Part shown: positions 34,904 to 44,792 of the stretch, piece after piece | How positions within the stretch are numbered: the first letter of the stretch is position 1 | How the letters are laid out: each line of letters begins with the position of its first letter | From: Pseudomonadales bacterium | GTDB taxonomy: Bacteria; Pseudomonadota; Gammaproteobacteria; Pseudomonadales; JAHRWD01 | Direction of reading: 5' to 3' | DNA: 64,000 nucleotides | NCBI GenBank assembly: GCA_029210125.1 | Contig: JARGPR010000006.1 | Location: 62,001 to 126,000 of the forward strand | Translations under genes and position numbers: made by a program | Notes under the pieces: model-generated | What the model saw: only the letters and a program-made list of their open reading frames with translations | Told to the model about the DNA's origin: nothing | The model's database searches: none

Positions 34904-35929
34904 ATGCCTCCCTCATGTAAGCGTTCGATTGTTGTAGTTAGTTTAAGTCTGTTGCTGCTATGTATATCCGCATGGTCATTATCGGCGGGAGCAAGCTTTC
35001 TGGGCTTTGGTGAGCTAATTGATATTCTATTTGGTTCGCAGACCGGAATCACCGGTACAATTGTTTTGGAGATCCGTCTTCCCAGAATACTACTATCCGT
35101 TTTGGTAGGTGCGGGGTTAGGGGTTAGCGGGGCGGTGATACAGGGTTTGTTTCGTAACCCGCTAGCAGACCCGGGTTTGATTGGGGTTTCTGGCGGAGCT
35201 GCGCTTGGTGCCGCCTGCGTATTGGTGCTAGGGCAAGAGTTACTAGCGTTTTTTTGCTTGCCTGTTAACCTTCTGTTGCCCATCGCCGCCTTCGCTGGAG
35301 GTCTTTTGGCGACGTTGTTGGTCTTGGCTTTTTCATGGAGTGCGATGACAGTATCCGTGGTTGCGATGTTGCTGGTGGGGTTGGCCATCAACACAATGGC
35401 AACCGGTGGTATCGGGTTACTGACCGCGCTATCTGATCAGGATGGTTTACGAAACCTGACCTTTTGGTTGCTCGGTAGTATGGCCTCGGCAGATACGGAT
35501 AAGGTGCTGATCGCTAGTGCTGTGATTGTTCCAGCGTTGTATCTGCTGCTGCGTGATGCATCGAACTTAGATTGTCTACTGTTGGGTGAATCCAGTGCCC
35601 GTACGTTAGGTGTACCTGTTTCGGGTTTGAAGTTTCGGCTGGTTTTATTGTCCGCGCTGGTTGTGGGTTGTGCGGTCGCGTTTACCGGCATCATTGGTTT
35701 TGTGGGTTTGATTGTGCCCAATTTACTTCGATTTGTAGTTGGGCCATTACATAGGTGGCTGTTGCCCGCATCGGCGGTTTTTGGCGCATTGATATTGGTA
35801 ACGGCGGACCTATTGGCACGAACCCTGTGGTTTCCCCGCGAACTACCAATTGGGGTGTTGACCTCTTTGATTGGTGCACCTGTTTTTATCTTCCTGATTG
35901 CTCTACAACGCAAAAAAGGTTTGCTGTGA
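34904..35929 (+). CDS. FecCD-family ABC transporter permease
   Basis: This 341-residue inner-membrane permease of the BtuC/FhuB/HmuU family has about ten hydrophobic segments, with LSVLVGAGLGVSGAVIQGLFRNPLADPGLIGVSG as the usual second-helix to loop region and the later GFVGLIVPNLLRFVVGPLHR ATPase-coupling segment. It would form the channel for heme, siderophore or cobalamin. Start at ATG 34904; a TTG at 34877, overlapping the tlpA-like stop, is an alternative. Its stop overlaps the GTG of the ATPase gene by four bases. No substrate-binding protein gene lies in the operon. Confidence 0.92.
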   Translation: MPPSCKRSIVVVSLSLLLLCISAWSLSAGASFLGFGELIDILFGSQTGITGTIVLEIRLPRILLSVLVGAGLGVSGAVIQGLFRNPLADPGLIGVSGGAALGAACVLVLGQELLAFFCLPVNLLLPIAAFAGGLLATLLVLAFSWSAMTVSVVAMLLVGLAINTMATGGIGLLTALSDQDGLRNLTFWLLGSMASADTDKVLIASAVIVPALYLLLRDASNLDCLLLGESSARTLGVPVSGLKFRLVLLSALVVGCAVAFTGIIGFVGLIVPNLLRFVVGPLHRWLLPASAVFGALILVTADLLARTLWFPRELPIGVLTSLIGAPVFIFLIALQRKKGLL

Positions 35930-36711
35930 GGTTAACGGCTCGGAACCTGGACGTGAAAATAGGTGAAAGCACTATTCTTGATGGAGTCGATTTTACTCTG
36001 GATGAGAAGAAATTGGTGGCGCTTGTTGGCGCTAATGGCTCCGGAAAAACCAGCCTGATCCGAACATTGAGCGGCGAGTTAATCCCCTGTGCAGGGGAAG
36101 TATGCCTTGATGATAAAGAGCTTTCGCAATGGAAACAGGAAGATCGAGCGACCACAATGGCTGTGCTGTTCCAGCAGACACCGGTGAATTTTGATATTTC
36201 AGTCAAGCAATTAGTTCGACTAGGCCGACATCCTTATCCATATCAAAAACAAAAAAATCGTGAAATCATTGATGATGTGATGGATTGCTTGGGCTTAACT
36301 GCTATGGCTCAACGCAGTTTTCTATCCCTGTCAGGGGGGGAGCAACAGCGAGTGCAGATCGCGCGAGTACTCGTTCAAGTTTGGGAAATAGGCTCGGAAA
36401 TGGATGGGATTTTAATGCTGGATGAACCCCTGGCTGCGCTCGACATTGTTTACCAATATCAACTGCTACAGCTATTACAAAAGCTGCGAAGCACGGGGCT
36501 CTCTATTCTCCTGAGTATCCATGATCTTAATCTGGCATCTCTTTTTGCTGATGAGATGGTTTTACTCGATCAGGGTAGGGTCGTCGCAACGGGTATGCCC
36601 GAGTCAGTATTTACAGCACAAAATCTCCAGCAAACGTTTAAACAGCCCGTCGAGATTATAAAGCACCCCGGCACTGGGCGGCCACAAATGATGTTTAGTG
36701 CCGAGTATTAA
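35926..36711 (+). CDS. ABC transporter ATP-binding protein, HmuV-like
   Basis: This 261-residue ATPase partners the FecCD permease. Walker A GANGSGKTS is near residue 38, the signature LSLSGGEQQRVQIARV near 140, Walker B ILMLDEPLAALD near 167 and the switch histidine in SIHDLNLA. The QVWEIGSEMDG insert before Walker B is seen in heme importers of the HmuV type, hence the tentative assignment; cobalamin and siderophore ATPases are possible. The GTG start overlaps the permease stop (GTGA), indicating coupled translation. Confidence 0.9.
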   Translation: MRLTARNLDVKIGESTILDGVDFTLDEKKLVALVGANGSGKTSLIRTLSGELIPCAGEVCLDDKELSQWKQEDRATTMAVLFQQTPVNFDISVKQLVRLGRHPYPYQKQKNREIIDDVMDCLGLTAMAQRSFLSLSGGEQQRVQIARVLVQVWEIGSEMDGILMLDEPLAALDIVYQYQLLQLLQKLRSTGLSILLSIHDLNLASLFADEMVLLDQGRVVATGMPESVFTAQNLQQTFKQPVEIIKHPGTGRPQMMFSAEY

Positions 36712-36823
36712 AATAGAGTGGTATCGGAATAGAATAGAGCGGATTCAAATTGCATTAAAGTGGCCTATAAAAGGCTGATCGATAAAGCCATTCAAATAAT
36801 AATAAAGCAAAGAGGGTTTCGAT

Positions 36824-38128
36824 ATGATTGCAAATGAACTCTGGCAGCAATTCGGAAGTTTACAATATCAGGATATTCCTCAATCAACTCGCATCGTCGC
36901 CAAACAATGCCTGCTCGATTGGATGGCTTGCGCGGTCGCGGGTAGCACTGAGCCACTGTCTGATATTCTTCGAGCTGAATTTGCGGATGCCAACGGTGTC
37001 TGTTCAATTATTGCGACCAACCTAAAAACATCGGCGCAAGCTGCAACCTTGATAAACGGTGCCGCGGGCCACGCACTTGATTTTGACGATACCCATATGG
37101 ATCTGGGAGGTCATCCATCGGTGCCGGTGGCCCCAGCGGTTTTTGCGATGGCAGAACAGTTGCAAGCCTCTGGTCAGCAACTATTAACCGCTTATGTGGT
37201 TGGGCTCGAAGTAGAATGCAGGTTGGGCATCTTGATAGGTGGGCAGCATTACGCAAACGGTTGGCACGTTACTTCCACTATCGGCATATTGGGTGCGGTC
37301 GCTGCGGTTTCTCATTTGCTGGCTTTAACTGAGAGCCAATTTGCCAACGCCTTTGGCCTTGCGGTTTCTCAGTCAAGCGGATTAAAAGCCAATTTTGGTA
37401 CCATGACTAAACCGTTTCATGCGGGTCACGCAGCTGAACGCGGGCTACTATCTGCGCGTTTGGCCCAAAAAGGGTTTACGGCTAACGGCGGTAGCTTTGA
37501 AGGTAATCAAGGGTTACTTGAAGCTGCATCGGGTGGAGTGCTTGATCGAAATGCCTATTTGGCGAAAAAAAATCAATGGCTAACCGAGAACACATTGTTT
37601 AAATACAATGCTGCCTGCTATCTGACCCATGCGTCCATTGAAGCCCTCAAACAGATGGGTGATTACGCAAACGCGACTCATTGCCACTCTATTGACCTGT
37701 TTGTAGATCCATCGCTGCTCAATGTGTGTGGTATAGAAAACCCCGCTACAGGGCTAGAAGCAAAATTTAGCCTCAGAGCCAATGCTGCAATGACCATCGT
37801 AGGGTTGGATACGACTGACCCAGCTACCTATTCGGATGAAAACTTGCAGCACCCTGAGGTCCAGGCAGTTTTGAAAAAAGTACAGATAAATACCGATGAG
37901 AGTATGGGGAGCACTCAATCAAAAGTGCTATTTCATAATACCGACGGTAGTTCACAGGAACAATTTTACGATACCGGCATTCCCGCAACCGATCTGAAGA
38001 ACCAGCAAATTAAACTGGAAATGAAATTTGAAAACCTGGTAAGGCCAGTACTGGGAAAAGATACTGAAGGATTAAAGCAATCTATATTGGCTATCGAATC
38101 CGCAGATACGGTAGCCAATATCTGGTAG
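36824..38128 (+). CDS. MmgE/PrpD family protein
   Basis: This 434-residue protein has the MmgE/PrpD fold with the signatures LDWMACAVAGS, GHALDFDDTHMDLGGHPSVPVAPAVFA and KPFHAGHAAERGLLSARLA. Members include 2-methylcitrate dehydratase PrpD, cis-aconitate decarboxylase and others, so the exact reaction is uncertain. No prpB or prpC gene is close, which weakens a methylcitrate assignment. It stands between the HmuV-like gene and rnhB, with a clear ATG after GAGGG. Confidence 0.9.
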   Translation: MIANELWQQFGSLQYQDIPQSTRIVAKQCLLDWMACAVAGSTEPLSDILRAEFADANGVCSIIATNLKTSAQAATLINGAAGHALDFDDTHMDLGGHPSVPVAPAVFAMAEQLQASGQQLLTAYVVGLEVECRLGILIGGQHYANGWHVTSTIGILGAVAAVSHLLALTESQFANAFGLAVSQSSGLKANFGTMTKPFHAGHAAERGLLSARLAQKGFTANGGSFEGNQGLLEAASGGVLDRNAYLAKKNQWLTENTLFKYNAACYLTHASIEALKQMGDYANATHCHSIDLFVDPSLLNVCGIENPATGLEAKFSLRANAAMTIVGLDTTDPATYSDENLQHPEVQAVLKKVQINTDESMGSTQSKVLFHNTDGSSQEQFYDTGIPATDLKNQQIKLEMKFENLVRPVLGKDTEGLKQSILAIESADTVANIW

Positions 38129-38199
38129 CTACCGCATGGCTATAGTGCCCCTAGTTAAAATACCTTGAATTATTTTTGTTCTAATCATTAGTCAATTTT

Positions 38200-38802
38200 A
38201 TGTTTTCCTTTATCGAACAAATACTTACTGATCTTAACTTCACGTTTTGTGGCGTCGATGAGGCGGGTGCGGGGCCACTATGTGGTGATGTTTTTGCGGC
38301 AGCGGTGATTTTGAATCCACAGGCTCCCATCAAAGGGTTGGCAGATTCAAAGAAGTTGAGTGAAAAAAAACGCGAAAATTTGTATCCGGAAATAAAGGAA
38401 AAGGCACTTTTTTATAGCGTGGCCCGCGCAACTGTTGAAGAGATTGATTCTATTAACGTATTGCAGGCGCGAATGTTGGCGATGTCCCGTGCAGTGCAGA
38501 GCCTTAAAACAAAAATTAATTACGTAATGGTGGATGGTAACCGGCTGCCTGAGCCATTACCCGGTATTGGTTTTCCCTGGATTGGGGGTGATCAGTTATT
38601 AGCATCGATCATGGCGGCATCGATCTTGGCTAAAGTCGACCGCGATCACGAAATGATTCTGCTGGATGAAACCTATCCGGGTTACGGTCTAGCCAAGCAC
38701 AAAGGGTATGGTACAAAGGTCCATCTTGAAGCGTTGGAACGTCTTGGGCCTACCCCTATCCACCGTAAAAGTTTTGGTCCGGTGAAGCGTTTATTAGGTT
38801 AG
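38200..38802 (+). CDS. rnhB: Ribonuclease HII with an altered GRG motif
   Basis: RNase HII removes single ribonucleotides and RNA primers from DNA. The acidic catalytic residues are in place: Asp20 and Glu21 in GVDEAGAG, Asp112 in VMVDGN and an Asp in AKVDRD near 147. [31 protein letters not shown] and [12 protein letters not shown] match the family. The usual DE-x-GRG is DEAGAG: the arginine that contacts the nucleic acid beside the ribonucleotide is alanine. The gene is not with lpxB/dnaE, the usual gammaproteobacterial place, so it may be a second copy. Length of 200 residues is normal. Confidence 0.92.
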   Translation: MFSFIEQILTDLNFTFCGVDEAGAGPLCGDVFAAAVILNPQAPIKGLADSKKLSEKKRENLYPEIKEKALFYSVARATVEEIDSINVLQARMLAMSRAVQSLKTKINYVMVDGNRLPEPLPGIGFPWIGGDQLLASIMAASILAKVDRDHEMILLDETYPGYGLAKHKGYGTKVHLEALERLGPTPIHRKSFGPVKRLLG

Positions 38803-38836
38803 CTATTGCGTATTCACGGAGCGGGGGTGGTTCTCT

Positions 38837-38879
38837 AAAAACTTGCAGGCTGCTTTTTAAACGCAGCCTGCAAGTTTTT
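38837..38879. terminator. Bidirectional terminator between rnhB and hslU
   Basis: AAAAACTTGCAGGCTGC (38837-38853) and its exact complement at 38863-38879 form a 17-base-pair stem with T or A tracts on both sides. It ends both converging transcripts. Confidence 0.95.
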
Positions 38880-38906
38880 CCAGCGACCTATTAAGCCAAA
38901 GATCAA

Positions 38907-40238
38907 TCAAAGAATATAGCGACTTAAATCTTCATCTTTAGACAGTTCGCCCAACTGTGATTCCACATAAGCTGCATCAATCTTGAGTGGGCTGGACTCA
39001 GATTCTGGCTGCTCAGAAGCTTCAAAAGAGATCTGTTCGAGCAGACGTTCTAGTACAGTGTGAAGGCGTCGGGCACCGATATTTTCGGTGTTGTCATTTA
39101 CCTGCCATGCAATTTCAGCAATCTTTGCAATGCCTTCGGGCTCAAAATCCAGCTCAACTCCTTCGGTTTTTAACAGCTCGCGATACTGCTTGGTGAGGGA
39201 TGCATCAGGCTCGGTCAAGATACGTTGGAAATCTTCAGGGGTGAGTGCTTCAAGTTCAACACGAATAGGTAGTCTGCCCTGTAACTCTGGAATAAGATCC
39301 GATGGTTTCGCGAGGTGGAATGCTCCGGAGGCAATAAATAACATATGGTCGGTTTTTATCAATCCATATTTCGTGGTCACTGTGCAGCCTTCAATCAGCG
39401 GTAACAGGTCGCGTTGTACACCTTCGCGGGATACATCTGCACCGCTGCTTTCTGCACGTTTACAAACTTTATCGAGTTCATCTAGGAAGACGATTCCATT
39501 TTGTTCGGCGGATTCGATTGCTTCTACTTTTAGCTCATCTTCATTGATTAGCTTGGCGGCTTCTTCGTCGCGGAGTTGTTTAAAGGCGACGGAGATCTTC
39601 ATTCGACGTTTTTTGCTTTGGTTTTTGGAAAGACTGGAAAACATATTTTGCAGTTGCCCAGTCATCTCTTCCATGCCCGGTGGAGCCATAATTTCTACAC
39701 CCACCGAAGGGCTGGCGACATCAATTTCGATCTCTTTGTCGTCGAGTTTTCCTTCGCGTAGCTTTTTGCGGAATATTTGCCGGGTATCAGAGTCTGTTTC
39801 CTGCTCATCATCGGATGTGCGGGCAGGGGGGAGCAATACATCGAGAATTCTGTCCTCTGCGGCATTTTCTGCCTCGAAAGAAACATTTTTCATTTTTTGC
39901 TCGCGCAGGTTTTTGATTGAAGTTTCAATCAGGTCACGAACAATGGATTCTACATCCCTACCTACATAACCCACCTCGGTAAACTTGGTAGCTTCAATTT
40001 TGATAAAGGGGGCTTTAGCCAGTTTAGCAAGACGGCGGGCGATTTCAGTTTTGCCTACGCCGGTTGGCCCAATCATCAGAATGTTTTTGGGTGAAATTTC
40101 GTCGCGCAGTTCCTGATTTAGTTGCATTCGTCGCCAGCGGTTACGAAGGGCGATGGCGACGGCACGTTTTGCGGCATCCTGACCGATGATATGTTTGTTA
40201 AGTTCGTTGACGATTTCGCGGGGTGTCATTGAAGGCAT
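38907..40238 (-). CDS. hslU: HslU, ATPase of the HslUV protease
   Basis: This 443-residue AAA+ unfoldase feeds proteins to the HslV peptidase. Walker [10 protein letters not shown] is near residue 58, with the pore loop motif [11 protein letters not shown] near 91, the variable I domain at about 110-240, Walker [10 protein letters not shown] near 250 and a C-terminal sensor region [16 protein letters not shown]. The final SRYIL is the tail that inserts into HslV. It follows hslV by 59 bp and belongs to the argS-SPOR-hslV-hslU group typical of Pseudomonas relatives. Confidence 0.98.
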   Translation of the reverse strand: MPSMTPREIVNELNKHIIGQDAAKRAVAIALRNRWRRMQLNQELRDEISPKNILMIGPTGVGKTEIARRLAKLAKAPFIKIEATKFTEVGYVGRDVESIVRDLIETSIKNLREQKMKNVSFEAENAAEDRILDVLLPPARTSDDEQETDSDTRQIFRKKLREGKLDDKEIEIDVASPSVGVEIMAPPGMEEMTGQLQNMFSSLSKNQSKKRRMKISVAFKQLRDEEAAKLINEDELKVEAIESAEQNGIVFLDELDKVCKRAESSGADVSREGVQRDLLPLIEGCTVTTKYGLIKTDHMLFIASGAFHLAKPSDLIPELQGRLPIRVELEALTPEDFQRILTEPDASLTKQYRELLKTEGVELDFEPEGIAKIAEIAWQVNDNTENIGARRLHTVLERLLEQISFEASEQPESESSPLKIDAAYVESQLGELSKDEDLSRYIL

Positions 40239-40297
40239 GCTGTTCTCTTTTTTGGTTCGGTGTATGTCGGGGCTTGATCTTGCTGACTGATATGGAT

Positions 40298-40873
40298 TTA
40301 GTCTGTCTGCTGTTCGAGCAGTCGCTCGACGGGTTCAGCATCCAGCTCTTCTATCGTGCGGTTGTGGTTGGTGTAAATACAGATATCTGCGGCTATACCA
40401 AGTGATTTTTCTACAATATCGCGGGCGCAAAGCTCGGTGGAGTCGAGTAAGGCGCGGGCTGCAGATTGCGCAAACGCGCCACCGGAGCCGATGGCAATAA
40501 GACTATCTTCAGGTTCAATAACATCACCGTTACCGGTAATGATGAGGGAGTTTTTGCTATCCGCTACCGCTAGTAAGGCTTCTAATTTGCGCAGTGCCCG
40601 GTCGGAACGCCAGTCTTTAGCAAGCTCAACAGCTGCCCGTACTAATTGGCCCTGGTGCTTTTCGAGTTGTGCTTCAAAGCGTTCAAATAGGGTGAATGCA
40701 TCGGCGGTACCGCCGGCGAACCCTGCAATGACCTCACCGTTGTACAGGCGTCGTACTTTGCGGGCGTTGCCTTTCATAATGGTGTTGCCAAGGGATACCT
40801 GGCCGTCTCCGCCGATTACAACTTTGCCGTTGCGACGTACAGAGAGGATAGTGGTGCCTCTATATTGTTCCAA
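40298..40873 (-). CDS. hslV: HslV, peptidase subunit of the HslUV protease
   Basis: This 191-residue subunit is a proteasome-beta-like threonine peptidase. The first residues MEQYRG precede [10 protein letters not shown]; removal of the short leader would expose the catalytic threonine, as in ClpQ-type proteins. [22 protein letters not shown] and [17 protein letters not shown] are characteristic. It is upstream of hslU, with a TTCTCC-type GGAGAA site before the ATG. A heat-shock promoter might be expected upstream, but I could not see a convincing sigma-32 site. Confidence 0.98.
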   Translation of the reverse strand: MEQYRGTTILSVRRNGKVVIGGDGQVSLGNTIMKGNARKVRRLYNGEVIAGFAGGTADAFTLFERFEAQLEKHQGQLVRAAVELAKDWRSDRALRKLEALLAVADSKNSLIITGNGDVIEPEDSLIAIGSGGAFAQSAARALLDSTELCARDIVEKSLGIAADICIYTNHNRTIEELDAEPVERLLEQQTD

Positions 40874-40983
40874 AATGGTTCTCCGGGGAAAATATCAGAT
40901 ATGGGGTTTGTTCGAAGGTTATCAAGGGTAAATAACGAGCAAGCTTGTGATAGCCTGGCTGATATTGGAAGGTATTTGTTCGG

Positions 40984-41568
40984 TTATTTTTTGATGCTGA
41001 GGACCAATGAATCCGTTCCATTGCGCGAGAGAATATTTCTGGCTTGATTCATCACCCGTTTAGAATCAAATGGGCCGATCTGAACGCGATGCCAGGTGCT
41101 TCCTGAGCGGGTCACAGAGTTGATTTTGGTGTTGCTGAGTCCTTTCATGATGAGGTCAGCGCGCAGCTGGTCGGCATCCGACAGTTTGCGGAAAGAGCCT
41201 GCCTGGAGCATGTAACGTTGTGTCGAGCTTTTTGAGTCACGGGCTGGTTCAGGGCTCAAATCAATTTTTGTTTGTTGCTTTGGCAATTTGTCGTAAAAGG
41301 TAAACTCAATTTGGTTTTTGAGTTTTTTTAAAGAGGTGGTTGGGTTTTTTGCTGTCTTATCAGAAGACTGCTCTTTTGTATCAGGCTGAGCGGCTTGGGC
41401 TACAGGGGTATCGGGGCGATCCGCTACTATCGCCAGGTACAGTAACGGCCCCAGAATCACACCAACGACCAAGCCGGCAGCAAAATTTCTCCAGGGGGTA
41501 GCCTGGTTTTTTGCGCTATTTTTTTTCTTTTGTCTGGTTTTGCCTTTTTTGGCAAAATCGTGGGCCAT
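40984..41568 (-). CDS. SPOR-domain membrane protein, FtsN-like
   Basis: The 194-residue bitopic protein has a basic cytoplasmic head, one membrane segment at about 28-47 (FAAGLVVGVILGPLLYLAIV), a flexible periplasmic linker, and a SPOR domain from residue 115 (RYMLQAGSFRKLSDADQLRADL) to the end. SPOR domains bind denuded septal peptidoglycan. It is shorter than E. coli FtsN, but its place between argS and hslV matches the FtsN-like gene of Pseudomonas, so a division role is likely. Confidence 0.92.
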   Translation of the reverse strand: MAHDFAKKGKTRQKKKNSAKNQATPWRNFAAGLVVGVILGPLLYLAIVADRPDTPVAQAAQPDTKEQSSDKTAKNPTTSLKKLKNQIEFTFYDKLPKQQTKIDLSPEPARDSKSSTQRYMLQAGSFRKLSDADQLRADLIMKGLSNTKINSVTRSGSTWHRVQIGPFDSKRVMNQARNILSRNGTDSLVLSIKK

Positions 41569-41663
41569 GTTAATAGCTACTCAGGATTATTTTGATGGGC
41601 AATGTTATGGGGCTGCATGTTTGAAAGTGAATGGGTCAAGTCAAGCAGCAGCGCACCACGATT

Positions 41664-43424
41664 TTACATGGATTCGGGTGCGGATACGCCTAATAGAGTT
41701 AGTCCGTTACGAATCACCTGTCCTGCGCAACTGTAAAGCGTCAAGCGAGCATTCCGTATCTGCTGATTTTCCACCAGTACTTTATGTTCTGTGTAGTACC
41801 CGTGAAATGTACCAGCTAGCTCACGTAAATAGTGTACCAGCTGATGGGGTTCTCCAGCTTCTGCAGCTTTTAGGACCGTCTCTGAATAGAGCGACAGTTT
41901 ATTGATCAGTGACTTTTCCAGAGGTTCAGTCAAATGATCAAGGTGATATTGCTCTGGGCTTGAATCCCATGCTACCCCTTCTTCCTGAAGCTTTTTCTTT
42001 ACGCTGGCGATACGTGCGTGGGCGTATTGAATGTAATATACAGGGTTGTCCTTGCTCTGTGATTTGGCAAGTTCAAGGTCGAAGTCCATGTGTTGTTCAA
42101 CCTTACGGGTTACATAGAAAAAGCGCGCTGCATCGTTACCCACTTCATCGCGAAGTTCACGAAGGGTGATAAATGAACCGCTACGGGTCGACATTGAAAG
42201 ACGCTCTTTACCTCGGTATAAAATGGCAAATTGCACCAATCGAATTTTTAATCGATCGGGATCTTCCCCAAGTGCTTTGAGTGCAGCTTTAACACGAGCC
42301 ATGTAGCCATGGTGGTCGGCCCCCCAAATATTGATAACCTCCTTGTAGCCGCGTTGGAACTTATCAAGGTGGTATGCGATGTCCGAGGCAAAATAGGTGG
42401 GTTGGCCGTTATCGCGTTTTACCACGCGATCTTTATCATCGCCAAAATCAGTAGATCGGAACCAGAGCGCGCCTTTCTCTTCGTATGTGAAACCGCGGTC
42501 CTTTAGTTGCTGGATGGCAGTATCTACCTTGCCGGATTCCATCATCGCTCGTTCTGAAAACCAGCACTGATAGGTAATACCAAACTCTTCGAGGTCTTGT
42601 TCAATGTCATTTTTGATTTGGTTGAGGCCGTAATCGAAAACAATGCGGTAATCGGTGTCCCCAAGTAGTGCCTTGGCACGTTCGATGAGTTGATCGATAT
42701 GCTGCTCTTTGTCGCCACCGGCTGGTTCATCAGCGCAGACATTTTGCATGACGTCAGTTACTGGGTAGACAAACTTTGAGGAATAGGTTTTAACCAATTG
42801 ATTTGCAAAATTAATTACATATTCGCCCTGGTAACCATTGCTGGGAAAAGTGACCTCTTCACCCGATTGCTGTAGGTAGCGTAGCCATACACTGGCAGCC
42901 AAAATGTCCATCTGGCGGCCCGCGTCATTGACATAATATTCTCGGTCAACCTGATATCCGATAGCTTCAAGCAGGTTGGACAACGTTTCTCCGTAGGCAG
43001 CTCCGCGACCGTGACCAACATGGAGTGGGCCGGTTGGGTTAGCGGATACAAATTCGACCTGAAGTTTTTGTCCTGCACCTTTTGTTGAACGACCAAACTG
43101 ATCCTTTTGCTCGAGAATTTCATGGATGACCTGAAAGCCACCCTGATCAGTTAAAAAGAAGTTGATAAACCCCGGCCCAGCGATCTCGACCTTTGATACC
43201 CAGGGGGAATCAGGTAAAGATTCAGTTACCAACGTAGCCAGATCACGGGGTGATTTGCGCGCTGGTTTGGCCAGTATCATTGCGATATTGGATGCAAACT
43301 CACCGTGGCTTTTATCTTTGGTGTTATCGATCTGAATGCGGGGTTGTAGACCTTCAGGGAGTGTACCCTTTGCTATGAGGTCAGCAACGGCTTGCTCGAT
43401 CAGTTCGGCAATTTTCTGCTTCAT
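41664..43424 (-). CDS. argS: Arginyl-tRNA synthetase
   Basis: This class I synthetase of 586 residues charges tRNA-Arg. It has the HIGH-type HVGHGRGAAYGE near residue 120 and MSTRSGSFITLRE in place of KMSKS, as usual for ArgRS. An N-terminal Add1 domain and a C-terminal helical anticodon-binding domain (LINKLSLYSETVLKAAEAG) are present. Start at ATG 43424, matching MKQKIAELIEQAV. It heads the group with the SPOR gene, hslV and hslU. Confidence 0.98.
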   Translation of the reverse strand: MKQKIAELIEQAVADLIAKGTLPEGLQPRIQIDNTKDKSHGEFASNIAMILAKPARKSPRDLATLVTESLPDSPWVSKVEIAGPGFINFFLTDQGGFQVIHEILEQKDQFGRSTKGAGQKLQVEFVSANPTGPLHVGHGRGAAYGETLSNLLEAIGYQVDREYYVNDAGRQMDILAASVWLRYLQQSGEEVTFPSNGYQGEYVINFANQLVKTYSSKFVYPVTDVMQNVCADEPAGGDKEQHIDQLIERAKALLGDTDYRIVFDYGLNQIKNDIEQDLEEFGITYQCWFSERAMMESGKVDTAIQQLKDRGFTYEEKGALWFRSTDFGDDKDRVVKRDNGQPTYFASDIAYHLDKFQRGYKEVINIWGADHHGYMARVKAALKALGEDPDRLKIRLVQFAILYRGKERLSMSTRSGSFITLRELRDEVGNDAARFFYVTRKVEQHMDFDLELAKSQSKDNPVYYIQYAHARIASVKKKLQEEGVAWDSSPEQYHLDHLTEPLEKSLINKLSLYSETVLKAAEAGEPHQLVHYLRELAGTFHGYYTEHKVLVENQQIRNARLTLYSCAGQVIRNGLTLLGVSAPESM

Positions 43425-43517
43425 GGATGGTTTACTTGCTCGCTTATAACAATGGCCGGTTCTCAATAGCCGCTATGGGGGTATATGAAAGATATACGAC
43501 TGATAGAGGGCTAAATC

Positions 43518-43564
43518 AAAAAAGGAGCATTACACCACAGCTATTGCCGGGTTGTAATGCTCCT
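43518..43564 (-). terminator. Terminator of mdh
   Basis: AGGAGCATTACA (43523-43534) pairs perfectly with TGTAATGCTCCT (43553-43564) around an 18-base loop. On the minus strand the stem is followed by six U residues (43518-43523). Confidence 0.88.
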
Positions 43565-43596
43565 GGGATCTTTCTATTGGTTACAGAAAGAGAGGC

Positions 43597-44577
43597 TTAT
43601 GGCAGTAGGTCGGAAATGGCATCCCGTTCTTCGCAAAGCTCTGTTTCGGTTAAGGTCATTCTTTCGCGGCTAAAGTCGCTGATTTCCAGCCCTTGAACAA
43701 TCTCGAAATCACCATCTTTGCATGTGACTGGGAACGAATAGATCAGGCCTTTTTCAATGCCGTAGCTGCCATCGCTATGAATCCCCATGCTTACCCAGTC
43801 ATCGGCTGGTGTGCCTAGCGCCCAGTCACGGATGTGACAGATCGCTGCATTAGCGGCTGACGCTGCACTGGATGCGCCACGGGCTTCAATAATAGCTGCA
43901 CCACGCTGTTGAACCTCGGGGATAAAGGTATCTTTGTACCAGCTTTCATCAACCTGGCCTGCGGCAGCTTTTGCTTTTACGGTGGTTTGAGAAAGATCAG
44001 GATATTGAGTGGCTGAGTGGTTACCCCAGATGGTCATTTTGGTGATATCGGTAACGTGAGTGCCGGTTTTTTGCGCCAGTTGAGTCATTGCACGGTTGTG
44101 ATCAAGCCGGGTCATTGCAGTGAATTGACGAGGGTTGATTGAAGGTGCGTTGCGCTGAGCAATTAGTGAATTTGTATTTGCAGGGTTGCCAACTACCAGT
44201 ACTTTGATGTTTTTGTTGGCTACAGAATCGATCGCTTTACCCTGTACAGAGAAGATGGCTGCATTGGCTTCGAGCAGATCTTTACGCTCCATGCCTGGCC
44301 CACGTGGGCGCGCGCCAACTAACAGTGCGTAGTCGGTATCTTTAAACGCAACGTTTGGGTCATCGGTCGTGATGATCTCCTGCAGTAATGGGAAGGCACA
44401 ATCGTCCAACTCCATTGCAACGCCCTTAAGCGCGTTCATGGCAGGGGTGATTTCCAGCAGTTGAAGAATAATTGGCTGATCAGCGCCCAGCATGTCGCCG
44501 GATGCGATGCGGAAAAGTAAAGCATAACTGATTTGTCCTGCAGCACCGGTAATGGTAACGCGTACAGCTTTTTTCAT
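43597..44577 (-). CDS. mdh: Malate dehydrogenase
   Basis: This 326-residue NAD-dependent enzyme interconverts malate and oxaloacetate. The NAD motif [16 protein letters not shown] is at the N-terminus, [19 protein letters not shown] holds the substrate loop arginine, and the active-site histidine is in [21 protein letters not shown] is typical of the group 2 type found in Pseudomonas relatives and eukaryotic cytosol. CAGGAG precedes the ATG. It is monocistronic, and fits with glcB elsewhere in the window in C4 acid flow. Confidence 0.97.
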   Translation of the reverse strand: MKKAVRVTITGAAGQISYALLFRIASGDMLGADQPIILQLLEITPAMNALKGVAMELDDCAFPLLQEIITTDDPNVAFKDTDYALLVGARPRGPGMERKDLLEANAAIFSVQGKAIDSVANKNIKVLVVGNPANTNSLIAQRNAPSINPRQFTAMTRLDHNRAMTQLAQKTGTHVTDITKMTIWGNHSATQYPDLSQTTVKAKAAAGQVDESWYKDTFIPEVQQRGAAIIEARGASSAASAANAAICHIRDWALGTPADDWVSMGIHSDGSYGIEKGLIYSFPVTCKDGDFEIVQGLEISDFSRERMTLTETELCEERDAISDLLP

Positions 44578-44792
44578 TGCAGAAATCTCCTGTTTAATTG
44601 TCGAAATATTGGGACTATAGAAGGGGGTTTACACGTGTTGATGCTATAAAGCGCGGATTCTAGCATTTTCAGATACCAAACTGAATGCTGGCTGACTATA
44701 CAATCGTTTTTATTGTGTTTATTGAATCGTACGCCGGAAACGACTCTATTGTTCGGGTTGAAAAGTCGTTCCCAGGGTTGGTCAGGTTAGTT

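Noticed and set aside
36712-36823. Possible Fur box near the HmuV-like gene
   Set aside because: No convincing 19-base inverted repeat of the GATAAT type is present between the ATPase gene and the MmgE/PrpD gene, nor in front of the TlpA-like gene.
39088-39969. 293-codon plus-strand frame inside hslU
   Set aside because: It is antisense to hslU, Ser-rich as expected for a mirror frame, and lies wholly in a well-conserved gene.
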